Part shown: positions 8,858 through 17,988 of the stretch, in pieces
Layout: each line of letters begins with the position of its first letter
How positions within the stretch are numbered: position 1 is the first letter of the stretch
NCBI RefSeq assembly: GCF_013155295.1
Contig: NZ_JABJXT010000023.1
Location: forward strand, 1 to 53,857
DNA: 53,857 bases
DNA from: Pseudogemmobacter hezensis
GTDB lineage: Bacteria; Pseudomonadota; Alphaproteobacteria; Rhodobacterales; Rhodobacteraceae
Reading direction: 5' to 3'
The notes under the pieces: model-generated
What the model was told of the DNA's origin: nothing
The model's input: the letters and a program-made list of their open reading frames with translations, nothing else
Databases searched by the model: none
Made by a program: the position numbers and the translations under genes

Positions 8858-9091
8858 ATGCCGAAGCGCATCCTGACTGGCACCGTTACCTCGGACAAGA
8901 ACGAGCAGACCATTACCGTTCTCGTCGAGCGTCGTTTTAAGCACCCGCTGCTGCAAAAAACGGTCCGTAAGTCGAAGAAATACCGCGCCCATGACGCGGA
9001 AAACAAATTCAAAGTGGGTGACACTGTTCGTATCGAAGAGTGCGCGCCGATTTCGAAGACGAAGCGTTGGACGGTGGTGGTCGAGGCCTGA
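8858..9091 (+). CDS. rpsQ: 30S ribosomal protein S17
   Basis: S17 is a primary 16S rRNA-binding protein with an OB fold. The 77-residue protein starts [21 protein letters not shown] and carries [31 protein letters not shown], the family signature, described here in part. The next gene is 89 bases away; in E. coli this junction is the boundary of the S10 and spc operons. Confidence 0.97.
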   Translation: MPKRILTGTVTSDKNEQTITVLVERRFKHPLLQKTVRKSKKYRAHDAENKFKVGDTVRIEECAPISKTKRWTVVVEA

Positions 9092-9180
9092 GCAATCAGT
9101 CCTCTCCATACCGTTCAGCTTATAACTGAGCGATACCCCGGGGCGGTTGATCGCTGTCCCCGAAGGTCGGGAGAAACCAA

Positions 9181-9549
9181 ATGATCCAGATGCAGACCAA
9201 TCTGGATGTAGCTGATAACTCCGGCGCCCGCCGGGTTCAGTGCATCAAGGTTCTGGGCGGCTCGCACCGCCGCTACGCATCCGTGGGCGACATCATCGTG
9301 GTGTCGGTCAAGGAGGCGATTCCTAAGGGTCGCGTTAAGAAAGGTGACGTGCGTAAAGCCGTCGTCGTTCGCACCGCGAAAGAAGTTTTCCGCGAAGATG
9401 GCACCGCCATCCGCTTTGACCGTAACGCTGCCGTCATCCTGAACAATCAGGGCGAGCCGGTTGGCACCCGTATCTTCGGGCCGGTCGTTCGTGAGCTGCG
9501 CGCGAAGAACTTCATGAAGATCATCTCGCTGGCGCCGGAGGTGCTGTGA
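9181..9549 (+). CDS. rplN: 50S ribosomal protein L14
   Basis: L14 is at the subunit interface and is the target of the silencing factor RsfS. The 122-residue protein begins [20 protein letters not shown], which is diagnostic, and ends [11 protein letters not shown]. The preceding 89-base gap matches the classical S10/spc boundary; TATAAC at 9121 could be a -10 element but I see no good -35. GGGAG precedes the ATG. rplX starts 2 bases after its stop. Confidence 0.98.
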   Translation: MIQMQTNLDVADNSGARRVQCIKVLGGSHRRYASVGDIIVVSVKEAIPKGRVKKGDVRKAVVVRTAKEVFREDGTAIRFDRNAAVILNNQGEPVGTRIFGPVVRELRAKNFMKIISLAPEVL

Positions 9550-9550
9550 T

Positions 9551-9856
9551 ATGGCTGCTAAGCTGAAAAAAGGCGATACCGTTATCGTTCTGACCGGCAA
9601 GGACAAGGGCAAGAAGGGCGAAATCTCGTCCGTTTCGCCCAAGGACAACAAAGCCGTGGTCGATGGCGTGAACATCGCGATCCGTCACACCAAGCAATCC
9701 GCAGGCAGCCAGGGCGGCCGCATCCCGAAAGCGATGCCGATTGACCTGTCGAACCTTGCTCTGCTCGACAAGAATGGCAAAGCGACCCGCGTCGGCTTCC
9801 GTGAGGAAGACGGCAAGAAAGTCCGTTTCGCCAAGACCACCGGGGAGGCTATCTGA
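9551..9856 (+). CDS. rplX: 50S ribosomal protein L24
   Basis: L24 is an early assembly initiator of the 50S subunit with a KOW domain near the N-terminus. The 101-residue protein starts [23 protein letters not shown], the KOW signature, and contains [19 protein letters not shown]. It is spaced 1 base from rplN and 1 base from rplE. Confidence 0.98.
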   Translation: MAAKLKKGDTVIVLTGKDKGKKGEISSVSPKDNKAVVDGVNIAIRHTKQSAGSQGGRIPKAMPIDLSNLALLDKNGKATRVGFREEDGKKVRFAKTTGEAI

Positions 9857-9857
9857 T

Positions 9858-10418
9858 ATGCTCGACACCGCTGCATATACCCCGCGTCTGAAAGCCGAGT
9901 ATAAGGCAAAGATCCGCGCCGCTCTGAAAGCCGAATTCGGCTATAAGAACGACATGCAGATCCCGCGCCTTGACAAGATCGTCCTGAATATGGGCGTCGG
10001 CGAAGCGGTGAAAGACACCAAGAAAGTCAAGCAAGCCTCCGAGGAACTCTCGCAGATTGCTGGCCAGAAGGCTGTCATCACCAAGGCCAAGAAATCCATC
10101 GCAGGCTTCCGCGTTCGTGAAGAGATGCCGCTCGGCACCAAAGTCACGCTGCGCGGCGACAAGATGTATGAATTCCTTGATCGTCTGATCAACGTGGCTC
10201 TGCCCCGCGTCCGCGACTTCCGCGGCGTGAAAGGCACCTCGTTTGACGGCCGTGGCAACTATGCCATGGGCCTGAAAGAGCACATCGTTTTCCCGGAAAT
10301 CGAATTCGACAAAGTCGATGAGGTTCTGGGTATGGACATCATCATCTGCACGAACGCCAAGTCGGATGCCGAAGCAAAAGCCTTGCTGAAGCATTTCAAC
10401 ATGCCGTTCACGGCCTGA
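9858..10418 (+). CDS. rplE: 50S ribosomal protein L5
   Basis: L5 binds 5S rRNA and contacts the P-site tRNA. The 186-residue protein has the family block [17 protein letters not shown] and the segment [21 protein letters not shown]. The frame is open 117 bases further upstream, inside rplX, but the ATG at 9858 one base after the rplX stop is the normal start. In E. coli, S8 represses this operon through the rplE start region; I see no clear S8-like helix here. Confidence 0.97.
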   Translation: MLDTAAYTPRLKAEYKAKIRAALKAEFGYKNDMQIPRLDKIVLNMGVGEAVKDTKKVKQASEELSQIAGQKAVITKAKKSIAGFRVREEMPLGTKVTLRGDKMYEFLDRLINVALPRVRDFRGVKGTSFDGRGNYAMGLKEHIVFPEIEFDKVDEVLGMDIIICTNAKSDAEAKALLKHFNMPFTA

Positions 10419-10436
10419 TCGCGAGGAACCTGAAAC

Positions 10437-10742
10437 ATGGCGAAGAAATCCATGGTGAACCGCGAAGTGAAGCGCGAAAAGCTGGTTGCACGTCACGCAA
10501 CCAAGCGCGCTGCACTCAAGGCGGTGATCAATGATCAAGAGAAGCCGATTGAAGAGCGCTTTGCTGCGACTCTGAAACTGGCTGAAATGCCCCGCAACTC
10601 TTCGGCTGTGCGCATGCACAACCGTTGCCAGCTGACGGGTCGTCCGCATGCTTACTACCGTAAGCTGAAACTGTCGCGGATCATGCTGCGTGAACTGGCC
10701 TCGTTCGGCCAGATCCCGGGCATGGTCAAGTCGAGCTGGTAA
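10437..10742 (+). CDS. rpsN: 30S ribosomal protein S14 (zinc-free long form)
   Basis: S14 is in the 30S head. The 101-residue protein ([17 protein letters not shown]) is of the long type: it lacks the two CxxC pairs of the short zinc-binding form and has one cysteine in [18 protein letters not shown]. This agrees with a proteobacterial host. Spacing to rpsH is 12 bases. Confidence 0.97.
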   Translation: MAKKSMVNREVKREKLVARHATKRAALKAVINDQEKPIEERFAATLKLAEMPRNSSAVRMHNRCQLTGRPHAYYRKLKLSRIMLRELASFGQIPGMVKSSW

Positions 10743-10754
10743 GGGAGAGAGCAG

Positions 10755-11153
10755 ATGCCTGTTAATGATCCCATCGGCGATATGCTGACCCGTATCCGTA
10801 ACTCGTCGCTGCGCGGCAAGTCCACGGTTTCCACCCCGGCTTCGACCCTGCGTGCCCGCGTCCTGGACGTGCTGCTGGCAGAAGGTTACATCCGCGGTTA
10901 TGAAAAAGCTGAGACCTCGAATGGTCAGGGCGAATTCACCATCAGCCTGAAATACTACGAAGGCGAGCCGGTCATCCGCGAGTTGAAGCGGGTCTCGAAG
11001 CCGGGCCGTCGCGTGTATATGGGCGTTGAGCAGCTTCCCTCGGTCCGCAATGGCCTGGGCGTCGCTATCGTCTCGACCCCGAAGGGCGTTTTGTCGGATG
11101 CAAATGCACGCGCAGCCAATGTTGGCGGCGAAGTGCTTTGCACCGTGTTCTGA
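10755..11153 (+). CDS. rpsH: 30S ribosomal protein S8
   Basis: S8 binds 16S rRNA helix 21 and in E. coli is the translational repressor of the spc operon. The 132-residue protein starts [19 protein letters not shown] and ends [19 protein letters not shown]...GEVLCTVF, the normal bacterial termini. It is preceded by AAGGGAGAG and followed by rplF after 10 bases. Confidence 0.98.
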   Translation: MPVNDPIGDMLTRIRNSSLRGKSTVSTPASTLRARVLDVLLAEGYIRGYEKAETSNGQGEFTISLKYYEGEPVIRELKRVSKPGRRVYMGVEQLPSVRNGLGVAIVSTPKGVLSDANARAANVGGEVLCTVF

Positions 11154-11163
11154 GGAGGGTTTA

Positions 11164-11697
11164 ATGTCTCGTATCGGCAAGAAACCCGTCGAACTGGTGA
11201 AGGGCGTTACCGCGTCCGTCTCTGGTCAGACCATCGAAGTCAAGGGGCCGAAAGGCACCCGTTCCTTCACCGCTGGCGACAATGTGTCGGTCACTGTTGA
11301 GGGCAATGAAGTGAAAGTCACCCCGCGTGGCCTTTCCAAAATTGCCCGTCAGCAATGGGGCATGTCGCGCTCGATGATCGAAAATCTTGTGATCGGTGTC
11401 AGCACCGGCTTCAAGAAAGAGATGGAAATTCAGGGCGTTGGTTATCGCGCGGCGATGGCTGGCAATGTTCTGAAACTGTCTCTCGGCTTCTCGCACGAAG
11501 TGAATTTCGAAGTGCCGAAGGGGATCACTGTTACGACCCCGAAGCCCACCGAGATCACCGTCGAGGGCATCGATCAGCAGGAAGTCGGCCAGGTGGCAGC
11601 GAACATCCGCGACTGGAAGCGTCCCGAGCCCTATAAAGGCAAAGGGATCCGCTACAAGGGCGAGTTCGTCTTCCGCAAGGAAGGCAAGAAGAAGTAA
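11164..11697 (+). CDS. rplF: 50S ribosomal protein L6
   Basis: L6 lies near the factor-binding site of the 50S subunit. The 177-residue protein begins [20 protein letters not shown] and ends with the signature [21 protein letters not shown]. The frame opens 138 bases earlier, inside rpsH, but the ATG at 11164 behind GAGGAGGGTTTA is clearly the start. Confidence 0.98.
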   Translation: MSRIGKKPVELVKGVTASVSGQTIEVKGPKGTRSFTAGDNVSVTVEGNEVKVTPRGLSKIARQQWGMSRSMIENLVIGVSTGFKKEMEIQGVGYRAAMAGNVLKLSLGFSHEVNFEVPKGITVTTPKPTEITVEGIDQQEVGQVAANIRDWKRPEPYKGKGIRYKGEFVFRKEGKKK

Positions 11698-11708
11698 GGG
11701 GCGCAAAA

Positions 11709-12068
11709 ATGGCTTTGACAAAAAGAGAGCTGTTCCTGAAGCGCCGCTTGCGCGTACGGAACAAAATCAAATCGGCGAATGCAGGTCGTCTGCGTCTCTC
11801 CGTTCACCGCTCGTCGAAAAACATCAGCGTTCAGCTGATCGACGATGTGAATGGCGTGACCCTGGCCGCAGCATCCTCGCTGGAAAAAGAACTGGGCGTC
11901 GTTGGCAAGAACAACGTCGAAGCAGCCGCGAAAGTGGGTGCAGCGATTGCAGAACGCGCCAAAAAGGCCGGTGTGGAAGAAGTTTACTTCGACCGCGGTG
12001 GCTTCCTCTTCCACGGCAAGATCAAGGCTTTGGCCGAGGCTGCCCGTGAAGGTGGTCTGAAGTTCTGA
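11709..12068 (+). CDS. rplR: 50S ribosomal protein L18
   Basis: L18 binds 5S rRNA with L5. The 119-residue protein has [20 protein letters not shown] near the start and the C-terminal [26 protein letters not shown], with the FDRGG motif diagnostic of the family. GGGGCG precedes the ATG. The gap to rpsE (138 bases) is longer than elsewhere in the block and holds no gene. Confidence 0.98.
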   Translation: MALTKRELFLKRRLRVRNKIKSANAGRLRLSVHRSSKNISVQLIDDVNGVTLAAASSLEKELGVVGKNNVEAAAKVGAAIAERAKKAGVEEVYFDRGGFLFHGKIKALAEAAREGGLKF

Positions 12069-12206
12069 TCCATGCGGGCGGCGCTGGTTGTTTAATCAGC
12101 CTGGGCCGCCCCGATGATCCGGGGGTGTCGCTTTGGTGGCGCCCACCTGGATTGACCCTAATCAGGCGCGGCTAGCCCCGTGCCATTCACGGAAAGGTAC
12201 TGTCAC

Positions 12207-12776
12207 ATGGCAGAACGTGAAAACCGCCGGGATCGCCGCGAAAGCCGCGAAGAAACCCCGGAATTCGCAGATCGTCTGGTTGCGATCAACCGCGTGTCGA
12301 AAACCGTCAAGGGCGGTAAGCGCTTTGGCTTTGCTGCTCTCGTCGTTGTTGGCGACCAGCGTGGCCGCGTCGGCTTCGGCAAGGGTAAAGCGAAAGAAGT
12401 GCCGGAGGCCGTCCGCAAGGCGACCGAGCAGGCCAAGCGTCAGATGATCCGTGTGCAGCTGAAAGACGCCCGCACCGTTCACCACGACATCGAAGGCCGT
12501 CACGGTGCAGGTCGCGTTGTGATCCGCTCGGCAGTTCCCGGTACCGGGATCATCGCCGGTGGTCCGATGCGCGCTGTGTTCGAGATGCTGGGCGTGCAGG
12601 ACGTTGTTGCGAAGTCGCTCGGCTCGCAGAACCCCTACAACATGATCCGCGCAACCTTCGAAGGCCTCTCGAAAGAGAACTCGCCGCGTTCGGTTGCTGC
12701 ACGTCGTGGCAAGAAAGTGGCTGACATCCTGCGCAAGCCGGAAGCTGAAGCTGCGCCCGAAGCTGTGGAGGGCTGA
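12207..12776 (+). CDS. rpsE: 30S ribosomal protein S5
   Basis: S5 helps keep decoding accurate. The 189-residue protein begins [20 protein letters not shown], an alphaproteobacterial-style charged N-terminus, followed by [27 protein letters not shown], quoted in part, and [20 protein letters not shown]. The ATG at 12207 behind GGAAAGGTA is preferred to an in-frame ATG at 12180. The C-terminal 20 residues are Ala/Glu-rich. rpmD follows after 5 bases. Confidence 0.97.
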   Translation: MAERENRRDRRESREETPEFADRLVAINRVSKTVKGGKRFGFAALVVVGDQRGRVGFGKGKAKEVPEAVRKATEQAKRQMIRVQLKDARTVHHDIEGRHGAGRVVIRSAVPGTGIIAGGPMRAVFEMLGVQDVVAKSLGSQNPYNMIRATFEGLSKENSPRSVAARRGKKVADILRKPEAEAAPEAVEG

Positions 12777-12781
12777 TCGAA

Positions 12782-12973
12782 ATGGCTAAGAAAACCATCG
12801 TCGTCCAGCAATACGCCTCGGCAGCCCGTCGCCCGGCGATCCAGACCCAGACCCTGATCGGTCTTGGCCTGAACAAGCTGAACCGCACCCGTGAGCTGGA
12901 AGATACCCCTTCGGTTCGCGGCATGGTCAACAAGATCCCGCATCTTGTGAAGATCATCGAAGAGCGCGGCTGA
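12782..12973 (+). CDS. rpmD: 50S ribosomal protein L30
   Basis: L30 is a small 23S rRNA-binding protein. The 63-residue product contains the diagnostic [20 protein letters not shown] and ends [11 protein letters not shown]. It is the last gene of this block and is followed by a strong terminator, so rplO, which normally comes next, is not directly cotranscribed. Confidence 0.97.
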   Translation: MAKKTIVVQQYASAARRPAIQTQTLIGLGLNKLNRTRELEDTPSVRGMVNKIPHLVKIIEERG

Positions 12974-12990
12974 GCCTCTTCACATTTCTG

Positions 12991-13026
12991 AAAACGCCCC
13001 GGTTTCTGACCGGGGCGTTTTCATTT
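12991..13026 (+). terminator. Strong intrinsic terminator after rpmD
   Basis: A perfect 12-bp stem, AAAACGCCCCGG (12991-13002) with CCGGGGCGTTTT (13010-13021), a 7-base loop, and CATTTTTG. It ends the rpmC-to-rpmD block. Confidence 0.92.
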
Positions 13027-13084
13027 TTGCGCCGCTGCGGTTACAATGGCCGGAAAGAGGGGGCGCCAGAAAGAGGGGGCGGGC

Positions 13085-14074
13085 GTGCATCTGGTGAATT
13101 ATTCCGAGCTGATGGGGCCTGACTGGCGCTTTCCCGATCCCTCGTGCCAGATCCCTGGTCTGACCTCTGAATGTCATGTGATCGCGCCTGGCAGCCGGTC
13201 ATGGGGGCTGCGGCTGAATTCCTGGGCGGCGGCGCGGCGGGCGGTGCGGGCGGCGCGGATGCGGGTTGATGCGACCCTGGTCAGTCACCTGCCGGGGGCC
13301 ACGCTGCGGGTGGCGGCGCTGGCAGGGCAGGGGGCGCGCCATATCGCGTTTGCCTTCAATTTTACCGATCTGCCGCAGGGGCGGAAGCTGCGGGCCTACC
13401 GCGCTGCATTGTCGCGGGTTGATGAATTCGTGATCTTTTCAAATTTCGAGCGTGATCTCTACTCACGCCATTTCGGCCTGGAATCCCAGCGTTTCAGCTT
13501 TCTGCCCTGGGCGATGCAGGCCCCGCAGCCCGGTCCGGTCGAGTCGCCCTTTGATCGCCCCTGGCTGGTGGCGCTTGGCGGTGAGGGGCGTGATTATCAG
13601 ACGCTGCTGGCCGCGGCCCGGCTGCGGCCCGATCTGCGGCTGGTGGTGATTGCCCGGCCCTATAACCTGGCCGGGCTGGATCTGCCCCCGAATGTCCGCG
13701 CCTTTACCAATCTGCCCGCGCCGCAGGCCTGGGGGCTGGTTGCCGGGGCCGCCGGGATGCTTTTGCCGCTGCGTGAGGGGCGCACGCCGAACGGGCATAT
13801 CACCCTGGTCGGGGCGCAGCTTTTGGGGGTGCCGCTGGCGATTACCGACTCGCTTGGTGTCAGGGATTATGTTGATGAGACCAACAGCCTGCTGCTGCCG
13901 CCCTCAGACACCGGGGTGCTTGCCGAGGCGATGGACCAGCTGAGTGCAGCTGGCCCCGCTGTTGCAGCCCTGGCCGCCCGCGCGCAGCAGACCGCCAGAG
14001 TGCGCAGCAACCCGCAGGTCTGGTGCGACTGGTTCAAAGCCCGGGCGGCAACCGCCACCGAAGGGTCCGTTTAG
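13085..14074 (+). CDS. GT-B-type glycosyltransferase
   Basis: A 329-residue protein resembling family 4-like glycosyltransferases. The C-terminal half carries the donor-binding pattern EGRTPNGHITLVGAQLLGVP and SLGVRDYVDETNSLLLPPSD. The N-terminal half (HLVNYSELMGPDWRFPDP) is less typical. Acceptor and sugar are unknown; an envelope or exopolysaccharide role is plausible. GTG at 13085 is chosen because AGAGGGGG lies just before it; an ATG at 13046 would add 13 residues but has no ribosome binding site. The extra segment spans a 13-bp tandem duplication. The stop overlaps tail-to-tail with the TonB-C gene. It sits between rpmD and rplO. Confidence 0.75.
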   Translation: MHLVNYSELMGPDWRFPDPSCQIPGLTSECHVIAPGSRSWGLRLNSWAAARRAVRAARMRVDATLVSHLPGATLRVAALAGQGARHIAFAFNFTDLPQGRKLRAYRAALSRVDEFVIFSNFERDLYSRHFGLESQRFSFLPWAMQAPQPGPVESPFDRPWLVALGGEGRDYQTLLAAARLRPDLRLVVIARPYNLAGLDLPPNVRAFTNLPAPQAWGLVAGAAGMLLPLREGRTPNGHITLVGAQLLGVPLAITDSLGVRDYVDETNSLLLPPSDTGVLAEAMDQLSAAGPAVAALAARAQQTARVRSNPQVWCDWFKARAATATEGSV

Positions 14075-14652
14075 TCGGCGGCGGGTTCGGGCGCAGCCGG
14101 TGTCGCGGGCGTTTCAGCGTCAGGCACATTTGCAGACCCTTCCGCAGGTACATCGGAGGGCACCTCGGGGGCGACCGGGTCCGTCAGCACCGCTTTGAGG
14201 GTGATTGAGTAGGTGACGCTATCTTCGGTGATATCGGGTGAGAATGCCGGGAAAGGCTCGGCCCTACGCAGCGTCGCCATTGCCAGATTGTCGAAATCGG
14301 TGTTGCCCGAGCTTTCGCCAATACGGCTGCTGATCAGGCGGCCGTCCGGGCCTGTTGTAAATACGACGAGGGTGCTGAATTCGCCGCGCAACCCCTGATC
14401 GCGCAGGGCATTCGTGTTCAGCCTTTGTCTTTGAAGGCGCTTCATCAGCGCCGCCTTATAGGCGTCGAGGTTCTCCGGCGGCGCGGCCTCGGACCCGGCC
14501 GCGGGTGCCAGTTGATCGGCAGGCTGCGCCTGTGCCTGCTCTGCGGTTGGCGAGGCGGCCTCATCCTGCGCACTGGCGCCAAACGGGGTAACGGCCAGCG
14601 CAAAAGCGGCTGCAAACGACAGGAACGGGGCACGGCTGGAACGGGCGGTCAT
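14071..14652 (-). CDS. TonB C-terminal-domain protein
   Basis: A 193-residue periplasmic protein on the minus strand. Residues 1-28 are a signal peptide (ending GASAQ). An Ala/Pro/Gln-rich linker follows, then a TonB-C fold: [39 protein letters not shown] and [20 protein letters not shown]. Such short secreted TonB-like proteins lack the N-terminal membrane anchor and proton-channel partners, so energy transduction is not implied. The tail is Pro/Ala/Glu-rich. Its stop codon overlaps the glycosyltransferase stop, and it points against the ribosomal genes. Confidence 0.8.
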   Translation of the reverse strand: MTARSSRAPFLSFAAAFALAVTPFGASAQDEAASPTAEQAQAQPADQLAPAAGSEAAPPENLDAYKAALMKRLQRQRLNTNALRDQGLRGEFSTLVVFTTGPDGRLISSRIGESSGNTDFDNLAMATLRRAEPFPAFSPDITEDSVTYSITLKAVLTDPVAPEVPSDVPAEGSANVPDAETPATPAAPEPAAD

Positions 14653-14873
14653 TTCTTATCCTGAAAAAGGGCCGGGCTTGCTGTCCGGCCCGAGGTTGGC
14701 TGACTTTACCGTGCATAATGGTCGCAGTTCCGGCGGTGACGCCGGACTTGCCACAGGCTGGGTGGTGGTCTATAGGCCCCAGGGTGGCCCATCGGGCTGC
14801 GACTCACAACCAAGAAATGCCGTGTTGGCCCCATCCGTCGCAGGCGGGGCTGTTCCGGCCAGGAGTATGCGAC

Positions 14874-15350
14874 ATGAAACTGAATGAACTTCACGACAAC
14901 GAAGGCGCAGCCCGCAAGAAAAAGCGCGTGGCACGCGGCCCGGGTTCGGGCAAAGGTAAAACCGCAGGTCGCGGTATCAAGGGTCAGAAATCCCGTTCGG
15001 GTGTGGCTCTGGGTGGTTACGAGGGTGGCCAGATGCCGCTTTACCGTCGCCTGCCCAAGCGCGGCTTCTCGAAGCCGAACCGCAAGGAATTTGCAGTCGT
15101 CAACCTGGGTCTGATCGAGAAATTCATCGGTCTGGGCAAGCTCGACATCAAAGCCGAGATCAACGAGGACGCGCTGGTTGCAGCTGGCCTGACCACCAAC
15201 AAGCGCGACGGTATCCGCATCCTGAACAAGGGCGAGATCAAATCGGCTGTCAAACTGAACGTGACCGGCGCTTCGGCTGCTGCTGTCGAGGCCATCAAGG
15301 CTGCTGGCGGCTCGATCACGGTGAAAGCAGAGGCTGCTGCGGCTGCATAA
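14874..15350 (+). CDS. rplO: 50S ribosomal protein L15
   Basis: L15 is a late assembly protein of the 50S subunit. The 158-residue protein starts [20 protein letters not shown] and shows the family block [18 protein letters not shown]. The start at 14874 behind CAGGAG is chosen although the frame opens 156 bases upstream. The gap from the divergent TonB-C gene (about 220 bases) holds a stem (GGGCCGG..CCGGCCC, 14669-14691) and CATAAT at 14714, which may be a -10. It is separated from rpmD by two foreign genes. Confidence 0.97.
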   Translation: MKLNELHDNEGAARKKKRVARGPGSGKGKTAGRGIKGQKSRSGVALGGYEGGQMPLYRRLPKRGFSKPNRKEFAVVNLGLIEKFIGLGKLDIKAEINEDALVAAGLTTNKRDGIRILNKGEIKSAVKLNVTGASAAAVEAIKAAGGSITVKAEAAAAA

Positions 15351-15463
15351 GCCCAATAAAGCGGTTGTGAGCGGCGAAATCGTCGCTTACATCTCCACTC
15401 AGTTTTCCTGCGCCGCCGGATCGGAGAACGGTCCGGCGGCGCTGTCCATGAAAGAGACCGGAA

Positions 15464-16822
15464 ATGGCATCTGCCGCAGAGCAAATGGCCGCCAACCTCT
15501 CCTGGGGGGCACTGGCCAAGGCGACCGATCTTCGCCAACGCATTTTCTTTACGATCGGCCTGCTGATCATCTATCGGCTTGGCACCTATATTCCGGTGCC
15601 AGGGATCGAAGGTCAGGCGCTGAAGAATACCTGGGCAGAGATCGGGCAGGGGATCGGCGGCATGCTGAACCTCTTCACCGGCGGCGCCATGAGCCGGATG
15701 GGCATCTTCGCCCTTGGCATCATGCCCTATATCTCGGCCTCGATCATCGTCCAGCTGCTGGGCACGATGTATGAGCCCTGGAAGAACCTGAAAAAAGAGG
15801 GTGAGCTGGGCCGCAAAAAGCTGAACCAGTACACCCGTTACGGCACCGTGATCCTGGCGATTGCCCAGGGCTATGGCATCGCCGCCTCGCTGCAGGCTGG
15901 TGATCTGGCACATAATCCGGGGATGTTCTTCATCGCGGGTGTGGTGATCACGCTGGTTGGTGGCACCATGTTCCTGATGTGGCTGGGTGAGCAGATCACC
16001 GCACGCGGCATCGGCAATGGCATCTCGCTGATCATCTTCGTCGGCATCGTCGCCGAGATCCCGGCCGCGCTGATGCAATTCCTGGCGCAGGGCCGCTCGG
16101 GCGCGATCTCGACCCCGGTGATCCTGGGTGTGATCGTCATGGTCGTGGTGGTTATCGCCTTTGTCGTGTTCATGGAGCGTGCGCTTCGCAAGATCCACAT
16201 CCAGTATCCGCGCCGTCAGGTGGGGATGAAGGTCTATGACGGCGGCTCTTCGCATCTGCCGATCAAGGTGAACCCGGCGGGCGTTATCCCGGCGATCTTC
16301 GCCTCGTCGATCCTGCTGTTGCCGACCACCATTGGCACCTTCTCGGGCAATACCACCAATCCGGTGCTGAACTGGATCGCGCTTTACATGGGCTATGGCA
16401 CCCCGCTGCATGCGGTGATGCTGGCGCTGATGATCGTCTTCTTCAGCTATTTCTACACCCACAACGTCAGCTTCAAGGTTGATGAGGTGGCTGAGAACCT
16501 GAAGAATCAGAACGGCTTTATTCCGGGCATCCGTCCTGGCAAAAAGACCGAGGATTACCTGACCTATGTCACCAACCGGGTTCTGGTGCTGGGCGCGGCC
16601 TATCTGACCGCCGTCTGTCTGCTGCCCGAATTCCTGATCGCCAACCTTGGCCTGCCTTTCTACTTTGGCGGTACCTCGGTTCTGATCGTGGTTTCGGTGA
16701 CCATGGACACGATCAATCAGGTGCAGTCGCATCTGCTGGCGCATCAGTATGAAAGCCTGATCGAAAAGTCGCAGCTGCGCGGCAAGCGCAAAACCGGCCC
16801 GCGTGCGCCGGCCCGTCGATAA
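15464..16822 (+). CDS. secY: Preprotein translocase subunit SecY
   Basis: SecY is the channel of the Sec translocon and acts with SecE and SecG. The 452-residue polytopic protein has about ten membrane segments, the early RIFFTIGLLIIYRLGTYIPVPG plug region (quoted as 22 or fewer residues in two parts: RIFFTIGLLI and IYRLGTYIPVPG), and the C-terminal loop GFIPGIRPGKKTEDYL with the arginine-containing SecA contact site. Length is normal. It lies 113 bases after rplO and 15 bases before adk, as in most spc operons. Confidence 0.97.
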   Translation: MASAAEQMAANLSWGALAKATDLRQRIFFTIGLLIIYRLGTYIPVPGIEGQALKNTWAEIGQGIGGMLNLFTGGAMSRMGIFALGIMPYISASIIVQLLGTMYEPWKNLKKEGELGRKKLNQYTRYGTVILAIAQGYGIAASLQAGDLAHNPGMFFIAGVVITLVGGTMFLMWLGEQITARGIGNGISLIIFVGIVAEIPAALMQFLAQGRSGAISTPVILGVIVMVVVVIAFVVFMERALRKIHIQYPRRQVGMKVYDGGSSHLPIKVNPAGVIPAIFASSILLLPTTIGTFSGNTTNPVLNWIALYMGYGTPLHAVMLALMIVFFSYFYTHNVSFKVDEVAENLKNQNGFIPGIRPGKKTEDYLTYVTNRVLVLGAAYLTAVCLLPEFLIANLGLPFYFGGTSVLIVVSVTMDTINQVQSHLLAHQYESLIEKSQLRGKRKTGPRAPARR

Positions 16823-16837
16823 GCGAGAGGATTAGCC

Positions 16838-17425
16838 TTGGCGAAGAACATCATCCTGCTCGGCCCCCCCGGGGCCGGCAAAGGCACCCAGGCCAAGCGG
16901 CTCGTGGACGGGCGCGGCATGGTTCAGCTTTCGACCGGCGATATGCTTCGCGCGGCCAAAAGCTCGGGCACCGAAATGGGAAAAAAGGTCGCAGCGATCA
17001 TGGATGCCGGGCAGCTGGTAACCGATGAGATCGTGATCGGCCTGATCGCCGAGCAGCTGGACAAGGGTGCGCCCGGTGGGTTCATCTTCGACGGCTTCCC
17101 CCGCACCCTGGGGCAGGCGGATGCGCTGGCGGCACTGCTGGCGGCCAAAGGCACCGGGCTGGACGCAGTGATCGAGCTGGTCGTCGATGATGAGGCTCTG
17201 GTTGGTCGCATCGTGAAACGTGCCGAGGAAACCGCTGGGGCGGGCCAGCCGGTGCGCCCCGACGACAATCCCGAGGTCTTTGCCCGCCGCCTGCGCGAGT
17301 ATTACAAGCAGACCTCGCCGCTTTTGGGCTATTACTATGCCAAAGGCGGCCTGACCCAGGTCGACGGTATGGCCGCGATGGAGAGCGTTGCCGCTGCCAT
17401 TGCGAAAGTTCTTGACAAGGCATGA
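16838..17425 (+). CDS. adk: Adenylate kinase (short-LID form)
   Basis: Adenylate kinase interconverts ATP + AMP and 2 ADP. The 195-residue protein has the P-loop [10 protein letters not shown] (residues 9-18), STGDMLR for AMP binding, and FDGFPRT. The region after VKRAEE is short (about 10 residues) in place of the long, often zinc-binding LID domain of the E. coli type, so this is the short variant. The start is TTG at 16838 behind GAGAGG; no ATG is available at the conserved N-terminus. A terminator follows at once, closing the spc unit. Confidence 0.95.
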   Translation: MAKNIILLGPPGAGKGTQAKRLVDGRGMVQLSTGDMLRAAKSSGTEMGKKVAAIMDAGQLVTDEIVIGLIAEQLDKGAPGGFIFDGFPRTLGQADALAALLAAKGTGLDAVIELVVDDEALVGRIVKRAEETAGAGQPVRPDDNPEVFARRLREYYKQTSPLLGYYYAKGGLTQVDGMAAMESVAAAIAKVLDKA

Positions 17426-17431
17426 AAATAT

Positions 17432-17460
17432 CCCTGCGGGCCTTGACCCGCAGGGCTTTT
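17432..17460 (+). terminator. Intrinsic terminator after adk
   Basis: Stem CCCTGCGGG (17432-17440) with CCCGCAGGG (17447-17455), a 6-base loop and CTTTT. It separates the spc block from the alpha block. Confidence 0.88.
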
Positions 17461-17604
17461 GACCATATTGCACAGCGTCCCGGGTGGAATCACCATTCCG
17501 GGGTTTCCCTTTGCAGGGAAGATCGAATCGGCCGGGGCAGATTATCTGGCCGGTTGTGAAAAAAGGTTCTGGAGCTACGGAACCGCAACGAAAGGAATAT
17601 ACGC
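17461..17604 (+). promoter_or_regulatory. Structured leader of the alpha operon (rpsM leader)
   Basis: A 144-base region between the adk terminator and rpsM with three small hairpins: GGAAT-CACC-ATTCC, TTCCCT-TTGC-AGGGAA, and GGTTC...GAACC close to the rpsM GTG. The enterobacterial alpha-operon leader is bound by S4, but rpsD is not part of this operon here and the shape is different, so a regulatory function is inference only. Confidence 0.35.
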
Positions 17605-17973
17605 GTGGCACGTATTGCTGGCGTCAACATCCCCACCAACAAGCGCGTTCCGATTGCGCTTCAGTATATCACCGGCATCGGCCCGCATGTTGCAGGTCAG
17701 ATCGTCACCGCGCTGAACATCGACCCGGCTCGCCGCGTCAATGATCTCTCGGATGCTGAAGTTCTGGCGATCCGCGAATATATCGACGCAAACTTCACCG
17801 TTGAGGGTGACCTGCGCCGTGAAGTTTCCATGAATATCAAGCGTCTGATGGACCTTGGCTGCTATCGCGGCCTGCGCCATCGTCGCGGTCTCCCGGTGCG
17901 TGGTCAGCGGACCCACACCAACGCTCGTACCCGCAAGGGCCCGGCGAAACCCATCGCTGGCAAGAAGAAGTAA
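17605..17973 (+). CDS. rpsM: 30S ribosomal protein S13
   Basis: S13 forms intersubunit bridges from the 30S head. The 122-residue protein begins with GTG ([20 protein letters not shown]) and contains the C-terminal signature [28 protein letters not shown] upstream is the ribosome binding site. It is the first gene of the alpha operon; rpsK follows after 15 bases. No rpmJ was found between adk and rpsM. Confidence 0.98.
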   Translation: MARIAGVNIPTNKRVPIALQYITGIGPHVAGQIVTALNIDPARRVNDLSDAEVLAIREYIDANFTVEGDLRREVSMNIKRLMDLGCYRGLRHRRGLPVRGQRTHTNARTRKGPAKPIAGKKK

Positions 17974-17988
17974 GGGGAGGCCTGACAC

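Noticed and set aside
15041-16744. A 567-codon minus-strand open frame
   Set aside because: It is antisense to secY and rplO; the product is His/Arg-rich and repetitive as expected from reverse frames.
17426-17604. rpmJ between adk and rpsM
   Set aside because: No 37- to 41-residue L36 frame with its conserved cysteines is present.
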